A stretch of 64,000 nucleotides of DNA from Hymenobacter radiodurans (GTDB lineage Bacteria > Bacteroidota > Bacteroidia > Cytophagales > Hymenobacteraceae), in the NCBI RefSeq assembly GCF_004355185.1, contig NZ_CP037922.1, positions 3,814,001 to 3,878,000 of the forward strand. Direction: 5' to 3'. The notes under the pieces were generated by a model. The model searched no databases. It saw only the letters and a list, made by a program, of their open reading frames with translations, and was not told where the DNA came from. This document shows positions 9,110-18,539 of the stretch, in pieces (the stretch's first letter is position 1; the number at the start of each line of letters is the position of its first letter). The position numbers and the translations under genes were made by a program.

Positions 9110-9145
9110 AGAAGGGCGCAGCCAATGGTTGCGCCCTTCTGTCGT
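9110..9145 (+). terminator. Intrinsic terminator after typA
   Basis: AGAAGGGCGCA (9110-9120) pairs with TGCGCCCTTCT (9130-9140) around a 9-base loop. A short T run follows. Confidence 0.82.
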
Positions 9146-9205
9146 TTTACGGGGTCATGCCAGACACTTTGCTCACTCCGCTTGTTATGAGGCGGAACTG
9201 CCACC

Positions 9206-9964
9206 ATGTCTTCCACTACCTTCTCAAAACCAGTGATAAAAAGCCCCCCAGGTCTGCCCCTGATGCGGCAGCGGTGGAGCCAGTTGCTCTTTGCGCATTG
9301 GGCCATAGATCCAGCGCTACTGCGTCCTTACCTGCCGGCGCGACTAGAGCTGGACTTATTTGAGGGACAAGCGTGGCTGGGCGTAGTGCCGTTTACTATG
9401 AGCCATATTCGGCCGCTGGGCTTGCCAGCGGTACCGGGGCTGCATCATTTGCATGAACTGAATGTGCGAACCTACGCGCGCCTTGATGGTGTGCCGGGCG
9501 TGTGGTTTTTGTCCTTGGATGCGTCGCTGGCGCTGGGCGTGTGGGCGGCGCGCACGTTTTTCCATCTTCCCTATCTGCACGCCCGCATGAGCCTGACGCA
9601 AACGGGCGACACATTGCGTGCCACGGCGGAACGAACGCACCACGGCATTGCCTCTGCATCTTTCGCGGCCACGTGGAAGCTGGGTGAAACATTGCCCGCG
9701 TCGCAGCCGGGCACTTTGCAGCACTTCCTCACGGAGCGCTACTATCTCTATACTGCCGGCCCGAATTTGATGCAAGCGGTGCGCGGCAACGACCTTTGGC
9801 GCGGAAAATTATTTCATGAGCCGTGGACGCTTCGGGAAGCTAGGCTGAACGAATGGGACTCCACCTTAGTCGAAAGCCACGGCTTACCGACGCCCAATGG
9901 TGAGCCACTCCTGTATGCTGCCGATACCTTAGATGTGTGGGTGCAGGAGTTCAGACGGGTATAA
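9206..9964 (+). CDS. YqjF/DUF2071 family protein
   Basis: 252 residues with the N-terminal signature of DUF2071: QLLFAHWAIDPALLRPYLP, then LELDLFEGQAWLGVVPFTMS, and a conserved LHELNVRTYARLDGVPGVWF segment. The family is soluble, found across bacteria, and has no established function. Nothing in the sequence suggests a substrate. It is monocistronic. It carries a copy of the AAAAAGCCCCCC motif near its start (9238-9249), which encodes KSPPG, and another copy follows its stop. Confidence 0.85.
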   Translation: MSSTTFSKPVIKSPPGLPLMRQRWSQLLFAHWAIDPALLRPYLPARLELDLFEGQAWLGVVPFTMSHIRPLGLPAVPGLHHLHELNVRTYARLDGVPGVWFLSLDASLALGVWAARTFFHLPYLHARMSLTQTGDTLRATAERTHHGIASASFAATWKLGETLPASQPGTLQHFLTERYYLYTAGPNLMQAVRGNDLWRGKLFHEPWTLREARLNEWDSTLVESHGLPTPNGEPLLYAADTLDVWVQEFRRV

Positions 9965-10075
9965 ACACTGGTCATTTTGCCCCCCAGCGGAGTCTGCGTC
10001 ATCCACCAGAAGCGTCGTGGTTAAAGTTTTAAGCTGAGCCGAATAATATATAGCTGCACAACGGTAGCTTGCAGT

Positions 10076-10699
10076 ATGAAACACGCGTCAATTGCTGCTG
10101 GCTTCTTGGTCTTGATAGCATCCAGTTGCGGCTCTACAGTGCAGGAGCAGCGGGCAGAGCCTCGCCGGGGCGAAACCGTCACCACTGCTCCAGCCCCAAA
10201 AGCACCCGCCAAAATCACGTTTAGCAAAACCCTGGAGCGTGGTGATTTCACGGCTGATGTTACCTCGACTGGCGAAGGCAACCGCCGCGCGTTGGCGCTC
10301 ACGGCTCGCCGCGCGGGCCGTGAGATGGCAGCCATTCGCGACTCCATCGTGGGCGAAATTACGGAGGCGCTGCTCACCGATTTAAACCAGAATGAGCTGC
10401 CGGAAACGTTGGTTTTCGTGCGCGAAACTGGCTCTAACGCTCGCGGACAAGTATATGGTTTTGAGTTTGCCACCCAGAACTGGGAGCGGTTTCAATTGCC
10501 AACTTTGCCCCCCGAGGCCACCACGGGCTACCAAGGCCACGACCAGTTCACAGTAGCGGGTGCCGACCTAGTGCGCACATTCCCCATCTACCGCCCGGCC
10601 GACGCACCCATGGAGCCCACGGGCGGCAAACGCACCATTCGCTACGCTCTCGATCATACGCTTCGACTAACGGAAGTCAGCATCGAGGACCAGCCGTAG
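10076..10699 (+). CDS. Lipoprotein resembling PliI-type lysozyme inhibitors
   Basis: 207 residues with a lipoprotein signal (FLVLIASSCGS). The mature domain (about 45-205) shows a pattern I associate with PliI-like periplasmic inhibitors of I-type lysozyme in Bacteroidota: LLTDLNQNELPETLVFVRETGS, then YQGHDQFTV and LVRTFPIYRPAD. If so, it would shield peptidoglycan from animal lysozymes in the periplasm. The assignment is from memory of the family pattern, so a general 'conserved lipoprotein' is the safe reading. It carries the dispersed motif in frame as LPPE at 10504. Confidence 0.6.
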   Translation: MKHASIAAGFLVLIASSCGSTVQEQRAEPRRGETVTTAPAPKAPAKITFSKTLERGDFTADVTSTGEGNRRALALTARRAGREMAAIRDSIVGEITEALLTDLNQNELPETLVFVRETGSNARGQVYGFEFATQNWERFQLPTLPPEATTGYQGHDQFTVAGADLVRTFPIYRPADAPMEPTGGKRTIRYALDHTLRLTEVSIEDQP

Positions 10700-10953
10700 C
10701 GAAGTGGGGGGCTTTTTTGTGGTCGGAGCCAACCTTAGCATTGAATTTATGCGCCACAATGGCATCGTCTGCAATGCAGTGCAGCCCCGAACTGGGCACA
10801 CAAATAGCTAGCATACAAAAGCGACACCTTCACGGCATTTGCGCCCCTAACTGTCTAAATTATATCCTTATTTAGCCTTAGATTTCATAGGTCTGAGGCC
10901 ATGTCAATAACGTGGCAAAAAGCGTCTTCTTTACCGGTTGTTTATTTTAATTT

Positions 10954-13900
10954 ATGCGGCTGACTTTTACTGTTTTACTGAGCGTTTTAAGTATTCTAGC
11001 CAGCTTTGCCAATGCACCGGCGCCATCGGCATTCCAGTTTGTTGCCAACGCCGGCCAATGGCCTGCCCAGGTACAATTTGCTACAGCAGTACCTGGGGGG
11101 CATTTATTCTTAGAAAACAATCAGTTCACTTACAATTTGCAAGCTCTGCCCGCCGAGTACAGTCACTCGGCGGTTAGCACGAGCGAGGCCGTGCAAGGGC
11201 ATGCTTTTCGGATGCAGCTGGTAGGTGCTCAGATGAAGCCCAAAACGCTGGGCCAGGAGCGCCAGTCAACCTATCACAATTACTTCCTGGGCTCTGATCC
11301 GAAGAAGTGGGCCAGCAAGGTTCCGCTGTTTGCCGTGGTGCGGTACGAGCAAGTGTACCGTGGTGTAGATATGGTGTGGCACTCCGTGGATGGACAGCTG
11401 AAATACGATTATGAAGTAGCGCCCGGCGCCGACCCCAGCCAGATTCGGATGCGTTACGAAGGTCTCGACAAAATGGAGTTGCACGACGGCCATCTTCAGC
11501 TTCACACTCAGTTGGGGATACAAGCGGAGCAGGCGCCGATAGCCTACCAGGTGCTGGCCAACGGAAAGCGACGCCCCGTAGCCTGTCGTTTCCGGCTATA
11601 TGACAAAGAAGTGCGTTTTGAGTTGACCGAAAAGTATGACACCAGGCTGCCGCTGATCATCGATCCAGCGCTTGTATTCAGCACATACACTACCAACTCC
11701 ACGTTTTTATCGGCTAACTCGGCGGCGGGCGATGAGTATGGCAATATGTACACGGCTGGCTACTGTCAGGATGCCACTTATCCCGTCACCATTGGTGCTT
11801 ATCAAAGTCAGCAGCGAGGCCAGAACATGGGCATTTCCAAGCTAGATCCTACGGGCCGCACAGTACTATTTGCCACGTATCTGGGGGGCGGCAGCACCGA
11901 ATACCCATTGGATATGGCCATTACGGCTAAAAATGAGTTGCTTGTGCTGGCTCTTTCGGGCTCTACCAATTATCCGGTGACCTCCACCGCCTATGACAAC
12001 TCCTTCAATGGCGGCCAAGATTACGTTATTTCTCGGCTGAGTGCCGACGGTTCTTCCTTATTGGCCTCTACGTACTTAGGTGGCTCAGGCTATGAGGCAG
12101 GTTCGCTTTCCTCTAGGCCGGCAACTGTTACCAGTACTCCCACCGGCGACGTGCTGATAGGCGGAAATACGAACTCCCCTAATTTTCCAGTGCGTAACGC
12201 GTTGCAGTCTACCCTAAGAAGCATTGGTATATCTGGGAATGATGGATTTGTTACAAGCTTGAATGAGACATTATCAACGCTACAATGGTCAACCTACCTG
12301 GGCGGCACGGCCGAAGATCAGGTGCACGACATCAAAGTAGCTCCCGATGGGAGTATCTACGTTTGCGGCCAAACCGCCAGCGCCGACTTTGCGGTGGGAA
12401 GCACCGGACTAAATCCTACGTTTCGGGGTGGCCAGCTTGATGGGTTTCTGGTTCACTTAAGTGCTACGGGCAACAACCTGCTGGGGGGCACGTTTCTGGG
12501 CACAACGGCCACCGATCTGGCCCGCTTTATCGACTTTGACGCCGATGGCCAAGTGTTAGTAGCCGGCGCTACGGCTGGCAGCTACCCCGTTACGAGCGGA
12601 GCATTCACGCTTCAGACGCCAAATACGGACAAAGTTTTTATCCACTGCTTTAATCCGGCGCTGACCAGCACTATTTTCTCCACCCAAATTTCCACTGGGG
12701 TTAGCGGCTCCATGGAGTCGTCTAAGCTGACTACGGCTTTCAACCTCGACGCCTGCAACCGCATCTATTTTTGCGCCTACGGAAGTACCAGCACCTCCCC
12801 TACTACGTCCGATGCTTTTTCCAGCGCCCAGCGCAGCATCTACTTAGCCGTTTTGAGCCCGGGTGCCCGCCGCCTGGAGTACGGTACGTATTTCGGCGGG
12901 CCAGCCAACGGCGGAACGCACCTCCACCCAGCTGCTTCCAACGAAATCACAAAGCAGGGCGTGTTGTATCACATTGAATGCACAACTGCTACAAGCTTCA
13001 CGACGACGCCGGGCACCTATTCTCCTACCAAAACGGTAGGCACCAATAGCGGAGCGGCATTTAAGTTTAACATGCTGCCAACGGGGGCTTCTCTCCCAAC
13101 GCTGACGGCCGCGCTGCCTCCGGTACCGACAGGTTGCGCGCCCTATACGGTTCAGTTCAGCAATGCCGGCAGCGGAGCTGAAACCTACGAATGGGATTTC
13201 GGCGACGGTAGCCCACTTGAAACCACGGCCACGCCAACCCACCGCTTCGAGCGTCCTGGCACGTACCAAGTTCGGCTGACGGTAACACGCACGGGCGGCT
13301 GCGGTCCGCAGCGTCTGACGACCACTACAATGGTCGGCGTTACCAGCCCGGCGGCGCCTTTGGTATCGGCGGTGGCGGCCGTGCCGGCGGGCTGTGCGCC
13401 CTATGTTGTTCAGTTTCAGAATACCAGCACCAGTACCGGCCCCGTGCGCTACCAGTGGGACTTTGGCGATGGCAGCCAGGAAATTGGAATTGCCCCCCAA
13501 CACCGCTTTACAATACCCGGCCGGTACGTGGTGCGGCTGACGGCTGAGCAAGCAAGTCCTTGCGGTACTCAACGCAGCGTGAGTGAAACCATCGTTGTGG
13601 TTGATCCGCCAGCTCCCACACTGATTGCGGCATTTCAGGGCCCCATCGCAGTCTGCGCGGCTAATCCCGTGGAGTTTGTGAGCACTGGCCAAGGTGCCCA
13701 GCGCTACGAGTGGAACTTTGGCGATGGCACCCCAATAGAAACATCTGAAAAGCCCCTGCATCGCTTTCTGCGTGCGGGCACCTACCAGGTACAACTTACT
13801 GTGAGTCTCACGAATGTGTGTGGCAACAAGCAGGAAGTAATCCGCCGCAATATTGTGGTGCAGGACCCGCCAGCCCTCGTGGAGCGAATCGACTCGCTGG

Positions 13901-14319
13901 ACTGTCGCGCGCAGCTCACTCTGGATGCTGGCATGGAAGGCAACAAATATGAGTGGTCGACGGGCGAGACGACGCGCTCAATCATCATAAAGGCGGCCGG
14001 CATCTATCGGGTAAATGTGACGACAAATGCCCCCTGTCCTACTACCATTGCCTTCACTATTCGGCCCGCCGGCGAGCGGAATATCTTCAACGTCATCACG
14101 CCCAACGGCGACCGGCGCAACGACACCTTTGTGCTGCCGTCGGAGCTGGGTATCCCGGAGCTGCGCATTTTCAACCGCTGGGGTCGTGAGGTATACCAGA
14201 GCGCGGCCTACCGCAATGAGTGGAAAGCAGAAGGCCAACCAGCCGGCGTATATTACTACCAGGTGCGCCAGCCGCAGTGCTCCCTCACGCTGAAGGGCTG
14301 GGTGGAGGTTATTCGCTAA
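10954..14319 (+). CDS. Large secreted protein: SBBP-type repeats, three PKD domains, gliding-type C-terminal sorting domain
   Basis: 1121 residues. An N-terminal signal peptide (about 1-21) is followed by the domain that usually precedes SBBP repeats (FVANAGQWPAQVQFA, through LIIDPALVFSTY near 240). Residues 245-700 form beta-propeller-like SBBP repeats with recurring STYLGG units. Three PKD domains follow, each with a Y-(E/Q)-W-(D/N)-FGDG core near residues 745, 834 and 918. The C-terminus (about 1040-1121) has NVITPNGDRRNDTF and LRIFNRWGREVYQS, the gliding-motility-associated / type B T9SS sorting signature. It is therefore exported through type IX secretion and placed at the cell surface, probably as an adhesin. 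The three PKDs are close paralogues, pointing to internal duplication. Confidence 0.88.
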   Translation: MRLTFTVLLSVLSILASFANAPAPSAFQFVANAGQWPAQVQFATAVPGGHLFLENNQFTYNLQALPAEYSHSAVSTSEAVQGHAFRMQLVGAQMKPKTLGQERQSTYHNYFLGSDPKKWASKVPLFAVVRYEQVYRGVDMVWHSVDGQLKYDYEVAPGADPSQIRMRYEGLDKMELHDGHLQLHTQLGIQAEQAPIAYQVLANGKRRPVACRFRLYDKEVRFELTEKYDTRLPLIIDPALVFSTYTTNSTFLSANSAAGDEYGNMYTAGYCQDATYPVTIGAYQSQQRGQNMGISKLDPTGRTVLFATYLGGGSTEYPLDMAITAKNELLVLALSGSTNYPVTSTAYDNSFNGGQDYVISRLSADGSSLLASTYLGGSGYEAGSLSSRPATVTSTPTGDVLIGGNTNSPNFPVRNALQSTLRSIGISGNDGFVTSLNETLSTLQWSTYLGGTAEDQVHDIKVAPDGSIYVCGQTASADFAVGSTGLNPTFRGGQLDGFLVHLSATGNNLLGGTFLGTTATDLARFIDFDADGQVLVAGATAGSYPVTSGAFTLQTPNTDKVFIHCFNPALTSTIFSTQISTGVSGSMESSKLTTAFNLDACNRIYFCAYGSTSTSPTTSDAFSSAQRSIYLAVLSPGARRLEYGTYFGGPANGGTHLHPAASNEITKQGVLYHIECTTATSFTTTPGTYSPTKTVGTNSGAAFKFNMLPTGASLPTLTAALPPVPTGCAPYTVQFSNAGSGAETYEWDFGDGSPLETTATPTHRFERPGTYQVRLTVTRTGGCGPQRLTTTTMVGVTSPAAPLVSAVAAVPAGCAPYVVQFQNTSTSTGPVRYQWDFGDGSQEIGIAPQHRFTIPGRYVVRLTAEQASPCGTQRSVSETIVVVDPPAPTLIAAFQGPIAVCAANPVEFVSTGQGAQRYEWNFGDGTPIETSEKPLHRFLRAGTYQVQLTVSLTNVCGNKQEVIRRNIVVQDPPALVERIDSLDCRAQLTLDAGMEGNKYEWSTGETTRSIIIKAAGIYRVNVTTNAPCPTTIAFTIRPAGERNIFNVITPNGDRRNDTFVLPSELGIPELRIFNRWGREVYQSAAYRNEWKAEGQPAGVYYYQVRQPQCSLTLKGWVEVIR

Positions 14320-14333
14320 GGCCTACGGAAACC

Positions 14334-15143
14334 TCAATTTTGCCCCCCACGCTGGCGTACGGCCTCAAAGGTCATGATGGCCGTGCAGGTGCTCACGTTG
14401 AGCGAATCGATGTAGCCTGCCATCGGAATCTTGATCTGAGCATCGGCGGCCGCGAGCCATTCGTCGCTGAGGCCGGTGGCTTCGGTGCCCATCACAATGG
14501 CGCTGGGGCCGCTGAAGTCCATATTGGTGTATAGCTCCGTGGCGGCGGGAGTAGTAGCAAAGCTGCGAATACCATGCTGGCGCAGCCAGGCTACTACCTC
14601 GGCGGTTGGGGCGGCCACCACCTGATTAGTGAATACGCACCCAATGCTGGCCCGGATAACGTTGGGATTATATAGGTCGGTGCGCGGGTCGCACACAATG
14701 ACGGCATCTACGCGGGCTGCGTCGGCGGTGCGGAGCACGGCCCCCAGGTTACCAGGTTTTTCTACGGCTTCCAGAATAATCAGGAGCGGGCTGGGGGGCA
14801 ATTTCAAATCGGTGAGGGCGCGGCGCGGGGGGCGAGCCAAGGCCAAGATTCCGTCGGAGCCTTCGCGGTAAGCCACTTTCTCGAATACCGCTTTCGATAC
14901 CGTGAAGTACTCTGGGCGGGGGGCAAATAACGTTTCCAGCTCCCGCTGCCTCGTTGGGTCGGTCAGTTCCGGACACACAAACAACGTCGTAACCTCCACG
15001 CCAGCTTGCTGGGCGATAGTCAGCTCGCGGTAGCCCTCAATAATGGTCAGGTTTTGCTGCCGACGCTCAGCGGGCTTTTGCTGCAAGCGTAGCAGGTTCT
15101 TGATGCGCGGATTCTGGGGGCTGGTAATCGGGTCGGGGGGCAT
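14334..15143 (-). CDS. TrmH/SpoU family RNA 2'-O-methyltransferase
   Basis: It transfers a methyl group from SAM to a ribose 2'-OH in tRNA or rRNA; the target cannot be read from sequence. 269 residues. An N-terminal substrate-binding domain (about 1-95, with NLTIIEGYREL) precedes the SPOUT knot. The three SpoU motifs are clear: EKPGNLGAVLRTADA, IVMGTEATGLS and IPMAGYIDSLNVS. The start is the ATG at 15141-15143, which is itself part of a dispersed-motif copy (ATGCCCCCCGA, giving MPPD). A longer frame upstream has no better start. It converges on the large surface protein with only 14 bases between stops. Confidence 0.9.
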   Translation of the reverse strand: MPPDPITSPQNPRIKNLLRLQQKPAERRQQNLTIIEGYRELTIAQQAGVEVTTLFVCPELTDPTRQRELETLFAPRPEYFTVSKAVFEKVAYREGSDGILALARPPRRALTDLKLPPSPLLIILEAVEKPGNLGAVLRTADAARVDAVIVCDPRTDLYNPNVIRASIGCVFTNQVVAAPTAEVVAWLRQHGIRSFATTPAATELYTNMDFSGPSAIVMGTEATGLSDEWLAAADAQIKIPMAGYIDSLNVSTCTAIMTFEAVRQRGGQN

Positions 15144-15313
15144 TTTTCCGAGGAGTAAAGACAATGTGGCATAACCGGGCGGCACACAAATGTAGAAGCA
15201 AAGCGCACGAGCCGTTTGCTTATCGTTTGAGGGCCGCGCTCATAAAAGTGCGAACTTTACCCTTTACCACCATTACCGGTGCTTGTTCCCTCCTCAATTC
15301 TACTTGAAATCAA

Positions 15314-16846
15314 GTGCGGCTGAATCTTAATACTAAAATCAGGCTGGGCTTTGGCATTGCGCTGATTGTGCTGCTGCTTACCTCCCTGTTCGCTTACATC
15401 AGTATTCAGCAGGTGGCGTACTACACCAATCGGGTGGAGCATACCTACAAGGTATTGCAGCACAGCACCGAATTGCGCACCCAAATGCGTGATGCGCAAG
15501 GCTCTGTTCGGGGCTACTTATTGCTGGGCGATAAGTCATACTTGAATAATTACGATGACCTGATCATGGGCGTGCGCGGCAGCTACGAGGACCTGCGGCA
15601 CCTCACCTTCGATAATGCCGACCACCAGCGGCGCCTGGATACGCTGGGCACCCTTTTAGCCCAAGAAATTCTGCTGCTAGATAGCTGGCGGCAGCAACCT
15701 CCCAGTCCCTACGCGGCCCGCGACTTAGTGAGGGGCGACCGGCGCCTGCTAGACCAGATTCGGGCCACGATTTCGCGCATCAAAAACTCCGAAGATCTAC
15801 TGCTGCACAGGCGAACCCGCGACCGTGATATCTGGGAGCGCATGGCCCCGCTGGCCATTATTGGCTCGGCAGTACTGGCTATTGTATTGGTGCTCTGGCT
15901 GTTTAGCCGCATTGTGCAAGAGCTGAAGGAAAAAGAGCGCTTACAGGCCGAGCTGGCCGCCGTCAACCACAATACGGCCCAGCGCATTCAGCTTATCGAA
16001 AACCTGGCGGAACAGGTAGTGCTGGGTGATTACAAGGTTAAAATTCGGGACAAGGAGCAGGATAGCATCGGCAAGCTGGCCGGCTCTCTCAATCGCATGA
16101 CCCAAACCCTCGATCAAACCTTCGAGGCGCTGAACAAGCGTAACCTAGAGCTGGACCAGTTTGCCTACGTAGCCTCCCACGACCTGAAAGCGCCTTTACG
16201 CGGCATTGGAGCCTTGGTAAAGTGGATAGAGGAGGAATTACCACACGAAGTATCAGCGCAGATGCGGGAGTATCTGGTCATGCTGAAGGGCCGCCTCACC
16301 CGCCTCGATGACCTCATCAACGGCCTGCTGGCGTATGCCCGCGCCGGCCGCACTCAGCCTTTACCGGAGGAAGTAGATGTGCGCGCACTGGTAGCGGAAG
16401 TAGCCGATATGGTAGTTCCGGCCGGATTCACGGTCGATTTGCCCCCCAGCCTGCCATCCTTGCTCACCGACCGGCTGAGTCTGCAACAGGTATTTACTAA
16501 TCTGCTCAGCAACGCTGTGAAGCACCATCACAGCAGCCAAGGCCACCTTAATATTGGGGTGCAGGAGCTGAAAAAGGAGTACGAGTTCAGTATAACCGAC
16601 GATGGCCCCGGCATCGCGCCGGAATACCACGAAAAAATCTTCCAGATATTCCAGACCCTGCGCGACCGAAATACGGCGGAGAGTACCGGTATCGGGCTCA
16701 GTATTGTGCGCAAGATCATCGAAGAACATAAAGGCAGCATTCGGGTGCAATCGGTACCGGGGCAGGGTACTACCTTTGTGTTTACGTGGCCCAAAACGCT
16801 GGCGCCTGTTTCTGCGGTGACCACGTCAGCCAGTGTTCTTTTTTAG
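15314..16846 (+). CDS. Membrane sensor histidine kinase (CHASE3-like sensor)
   Basis: 510 residues from a GTG start. TM1 is near 8-30, followed by a periplasmic helical domain (about 31-175) with CHASE3-like features, TM2 near 176-198, and a HAMP-like linker. The phospho-acceptor His is in YVASHDLKAPLRGI near residue 288. The HATPase domain (380-495) shows N-box NLLSNAVKHH, DDGPGIAPEY and GIGLSIVRKIIEEH. The H-box and overall layout resemble the phytochrome-type kinases that pair with single-domain regulators. The response regulator follows 20 bases later. One copy of the dispersed motif (16438) encodes LPPS between the kinase boxes. The ligand is unknown. Confidence 0.9.
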   Translation: MRLNLNTKIRLGFGIALIVLLLTSLFAYISIQQVAYYTNRVEHTYKVLQHSTELRTQMRDAQGSVRGYLLLGDKSYLNNYDDLIMGVRGSYEDLRHLTFDNADHQRRLDTLGTLLAQEILLLDSWRQQPPSPYAARDLVRGDRRLLDQIRATISRIKNSEDLLLHRRTRDRDIWERMAPLAIIGSAVLAIVLVLWLFSRIVQELKEKERLQAELAAVNHNTAQRIQLIENLAEQVVLGDYKVKIRDKEQDSIGKLAGSLNRMTQTLDQTFEALNKRNLELDQFAYVASHDLKAPLRGIGALVKWIEEELPHEVSAQMREYLVMLKGRLTRLDDLINGLLAYARAGRTQPLPEEVDVRALVAEVADMVVPAGFTVDLPPSLPSLLTDRLSLQQVFTNLLSNAVKHHHSSQGHLNIGVQELKKEYEFSITDDGPGIAPEYHEKIFQIFQTLRDRNTAESTGIGLSIVRKIIEEHKGSIRVQSVPGQGTTFVFTWPKTLAPVSAVTTSASVLF

Positions 16847-16866
16847 TCGTTGTTTAACAAGTAGTT

Positions 16867-17277
16867 ATGCGTTCTATCCTCCTCGTCGAAGACGATTTCT
16901 TTGATACGATGATCGTGGAGAAGTCCTTCGCCAAGTTCAGTGTGCAGCATAAGCTGCACACCGCCTTTAATGGCATAGAAGCGCTAGACATGCTGCTCGG
17001 ACGCAATGGACAAGAGGCCATGGACCCGCTACCAGAGGTCATTCTGCTGGATCTGAATATGCCCAAAATGAATGGCCACGAGTTTCTGGAAGAGCTGCGC
17101 AGTCAGCCCAAGCTGCGCGATATTCCGGTGTTCATCACCACTACTTCGGCTATGGATGTAGATAGGCTACATGCCCAGCATCTGGGTGTGGCCGGGTATA
17201 TTTTGAAGCCCATCGACTTCGAAACTTCTACCGATATGGTTGACAGCCTGAGCCTGCTGGAGAAGCTACTGAAGTAG
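16867..17277 (+). CDS. Single-domain response regulator (Rcp1/CheY-like)
   Basis: 136 residues, receiver domain only. Acidic pocket LVEDD at 6-10, phospho-acceptor Asp near residue 62 in ILLDLNMPKMNG, switch Thr in FITTTSA, and the Lys in YILKPIDF. No output domain is present. The ending and long alpha4-beta5 region resemble Rcp1-type partners of phytochrome-class kinases. It lies 20 bases downstream of the kinase on the same strand and must be its partner. Downstream action would be by protein-protein contact or phosphorelay. Confidence 0.92.
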   Translation: MRSILLVEDDFFDTMIVEKSFAKFSVQHKLHTAFNGIEALDMLLGRNGQEAMDPLPEVILLDLNMPKMNGHEFLEELRSQPKLRDIPVFITTTSAMDVDRLHAQHLGVAGYILKPIDFETSTDMVDSLSLLEKLLK

Positions 17278-17414
17278 CACCGCGCCTGACTCAAGCTGTG
17301 AAGCCCGCCTGCATCAGGGCGATGAGGTGCGTAGCAGCGGTGGTGTAAAAATTAAATAGCGATTAGGTGGCTCAACAACGCAACGTCGGGGCGCTTCGAT
17401 GGCTCTTGAGTAGA

Positions 17415-17504
17415 AAAAGCCCCCCGCGTTCATTCAGACCGCTTTTTCGCGGGTAGCTCCGGCTATAACTATCGGTGAACAAATACTTCTGGCGGGGGGC
17501 TTTT
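17415..17504. repeat. Inverted pair of the G6C motif between operons
   Basis: AAAAAGCCCCCCGC (17415-17428) and GCGGGGGGCTTTTT (17491-17504) are perfect complements 62 bases apart. The loop holds further partial pairing (CGCTTTTTCGCGGG). It may terminate the kinase/regulator transcript although the loop is long. The rest of 17278-17578 shows no gene. Confidence 0.6.
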
Positions 17505-17578
17505 TCGGCATACTAAATCGACTTCCTCTGTAGTTTTTTGAGTCTATCTTGCTGTCCATCTTCCCTCCTTTTGCCTGC

Positions 17579-18496
17579 ATGACCAGCCGCTCCTTTCTTC
17601 TGGCATTCCCCTTTTTAGCGCTGTGCTCTGCGCCGGTACTGGCTCAGAATGCCCCCCGCGAGCTGAATACGCTCCCTCAGCCTACCCCGCCAACCACCGC
17701 GCCCGCGCGCACTACTCCTCCCTCCACGGTAAATACTCCCCCCGTACTCCCCGATTCGGTGCGGGCCGAGCAGCAGCGGCGCCGTGAGGTTGCGCCGCCC
17801 GTCGAAACCACTCGTTTTGCGGTGGGCCTCAAGGATGGCCGCGTATTTCAGGCCTACGACGTTGAAACCAAGCAGCCCATCTTCGGGAAGCCTTTTCTGT
17901 TACTGGATGGGCAGCAGCGCTTCGACCTGAACACTATCAGTTACTACAGCGATGAAACCGGCCACTATGTACGCACGGTGCTGCCGGGCCGCTCTACCCG
18001 TGAGGCCACCCTGCGCCGCGACCGGGTGGGGCGCATCAGTCTGTATTCCATCACCAACACCCAATATGCTGGCAACTCGCCGTATGGCTACAGCCCCTAC
18101 GGCTTCGGGCGCTACGGCTACGGCGGTATGGGTGGATTTGGCGGCCCGATGTACCGCACCACTAAAACCGAGTATTTCAGCAAAGACAACGGCCCAATTG
18201 AAGACCTTAACCTGCGCAACCTCAGCATTGCCACCGCTGACTTTGCGGCCAGTCGGGGCTTGCTAGAACAGGCACGCAAGTACCAGACCTACAGCACGCT
18301 GAGCTACATTGCAGCCGGTGGAATTATAGCGGCGGGCATGTTCTCCACATTTAACAACTCCTCAGGTGGGCGAGCCAGCATATCGCCGCTGGTGTATGCA
18401 GGCATGCCGCTATTCATTGTGCCGCTTATTATGCAGGGTAAGCAGCAGCGCAATATTCGCCAGGCTATTTCGCTTTATAATCGGGGGAATAACTAA
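17579..18496 (+). CDS. Exported protein with Gly/Tyr-rich segment, unknown function
   Basis: 305 residues. Signal peptide MTSRSFLLAFPFLALCSAPVLAQ gives the ATG at 17579; a TTG at 17549 is less likely. A Pro/Thr-rich stretch (about 25-60) follows, then a beta-rich region, then a YGYSPYGFGRYGYGGMGG segment near 175-195. Two hydrophobic helices near the C-terminus (LSYIAAGGIIAAGMF and ISPLVYAGMPLFIVPLIM) suggest insertion in a membrane. I do not recognise a family. The layout fits an envelope protein of Cytophagales. Confidence 0.65.
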   Translation: MTSRSFLLAFPFLALCSAPVLAQNAPRELNTLPQPTPPTTAPARTTPPSTVNTPPVLPDSVRAEQQRRREVAPPVETTRFAVGLKDGRVFQAYDVETKQPIFGKPFLLLDGQQRFDLNTISYYSDETGHYVRTVLPGRSTREATLRRDRVGRISLYSITNTQYAGNSPYGYSPYGFGRYGYGGMGGFGGPMYRTTKTEYFSKDNGPIEDLNLRNLSIATADFAASRGLLEQARKYQTYSTLSYIAAGGIIAAGMFSTFNNSSGGRASISPLVYAGMPLFIVPLIMQGKQQRNIRQAISLYNRGNN

Positions 18497-18539
18497 GCGG
18501 CGGCAACCTCGGCGGGCCTGGCTTGCGTAGGCGATACTT

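Noticed and set aside
12844..13794. A 316-codon minus-strand frame over the PKD region
   Set aside because: The PKD repeats on the plus strand explain it; the frame has no recognisable domain and low-complexity Arg/Ala composition.
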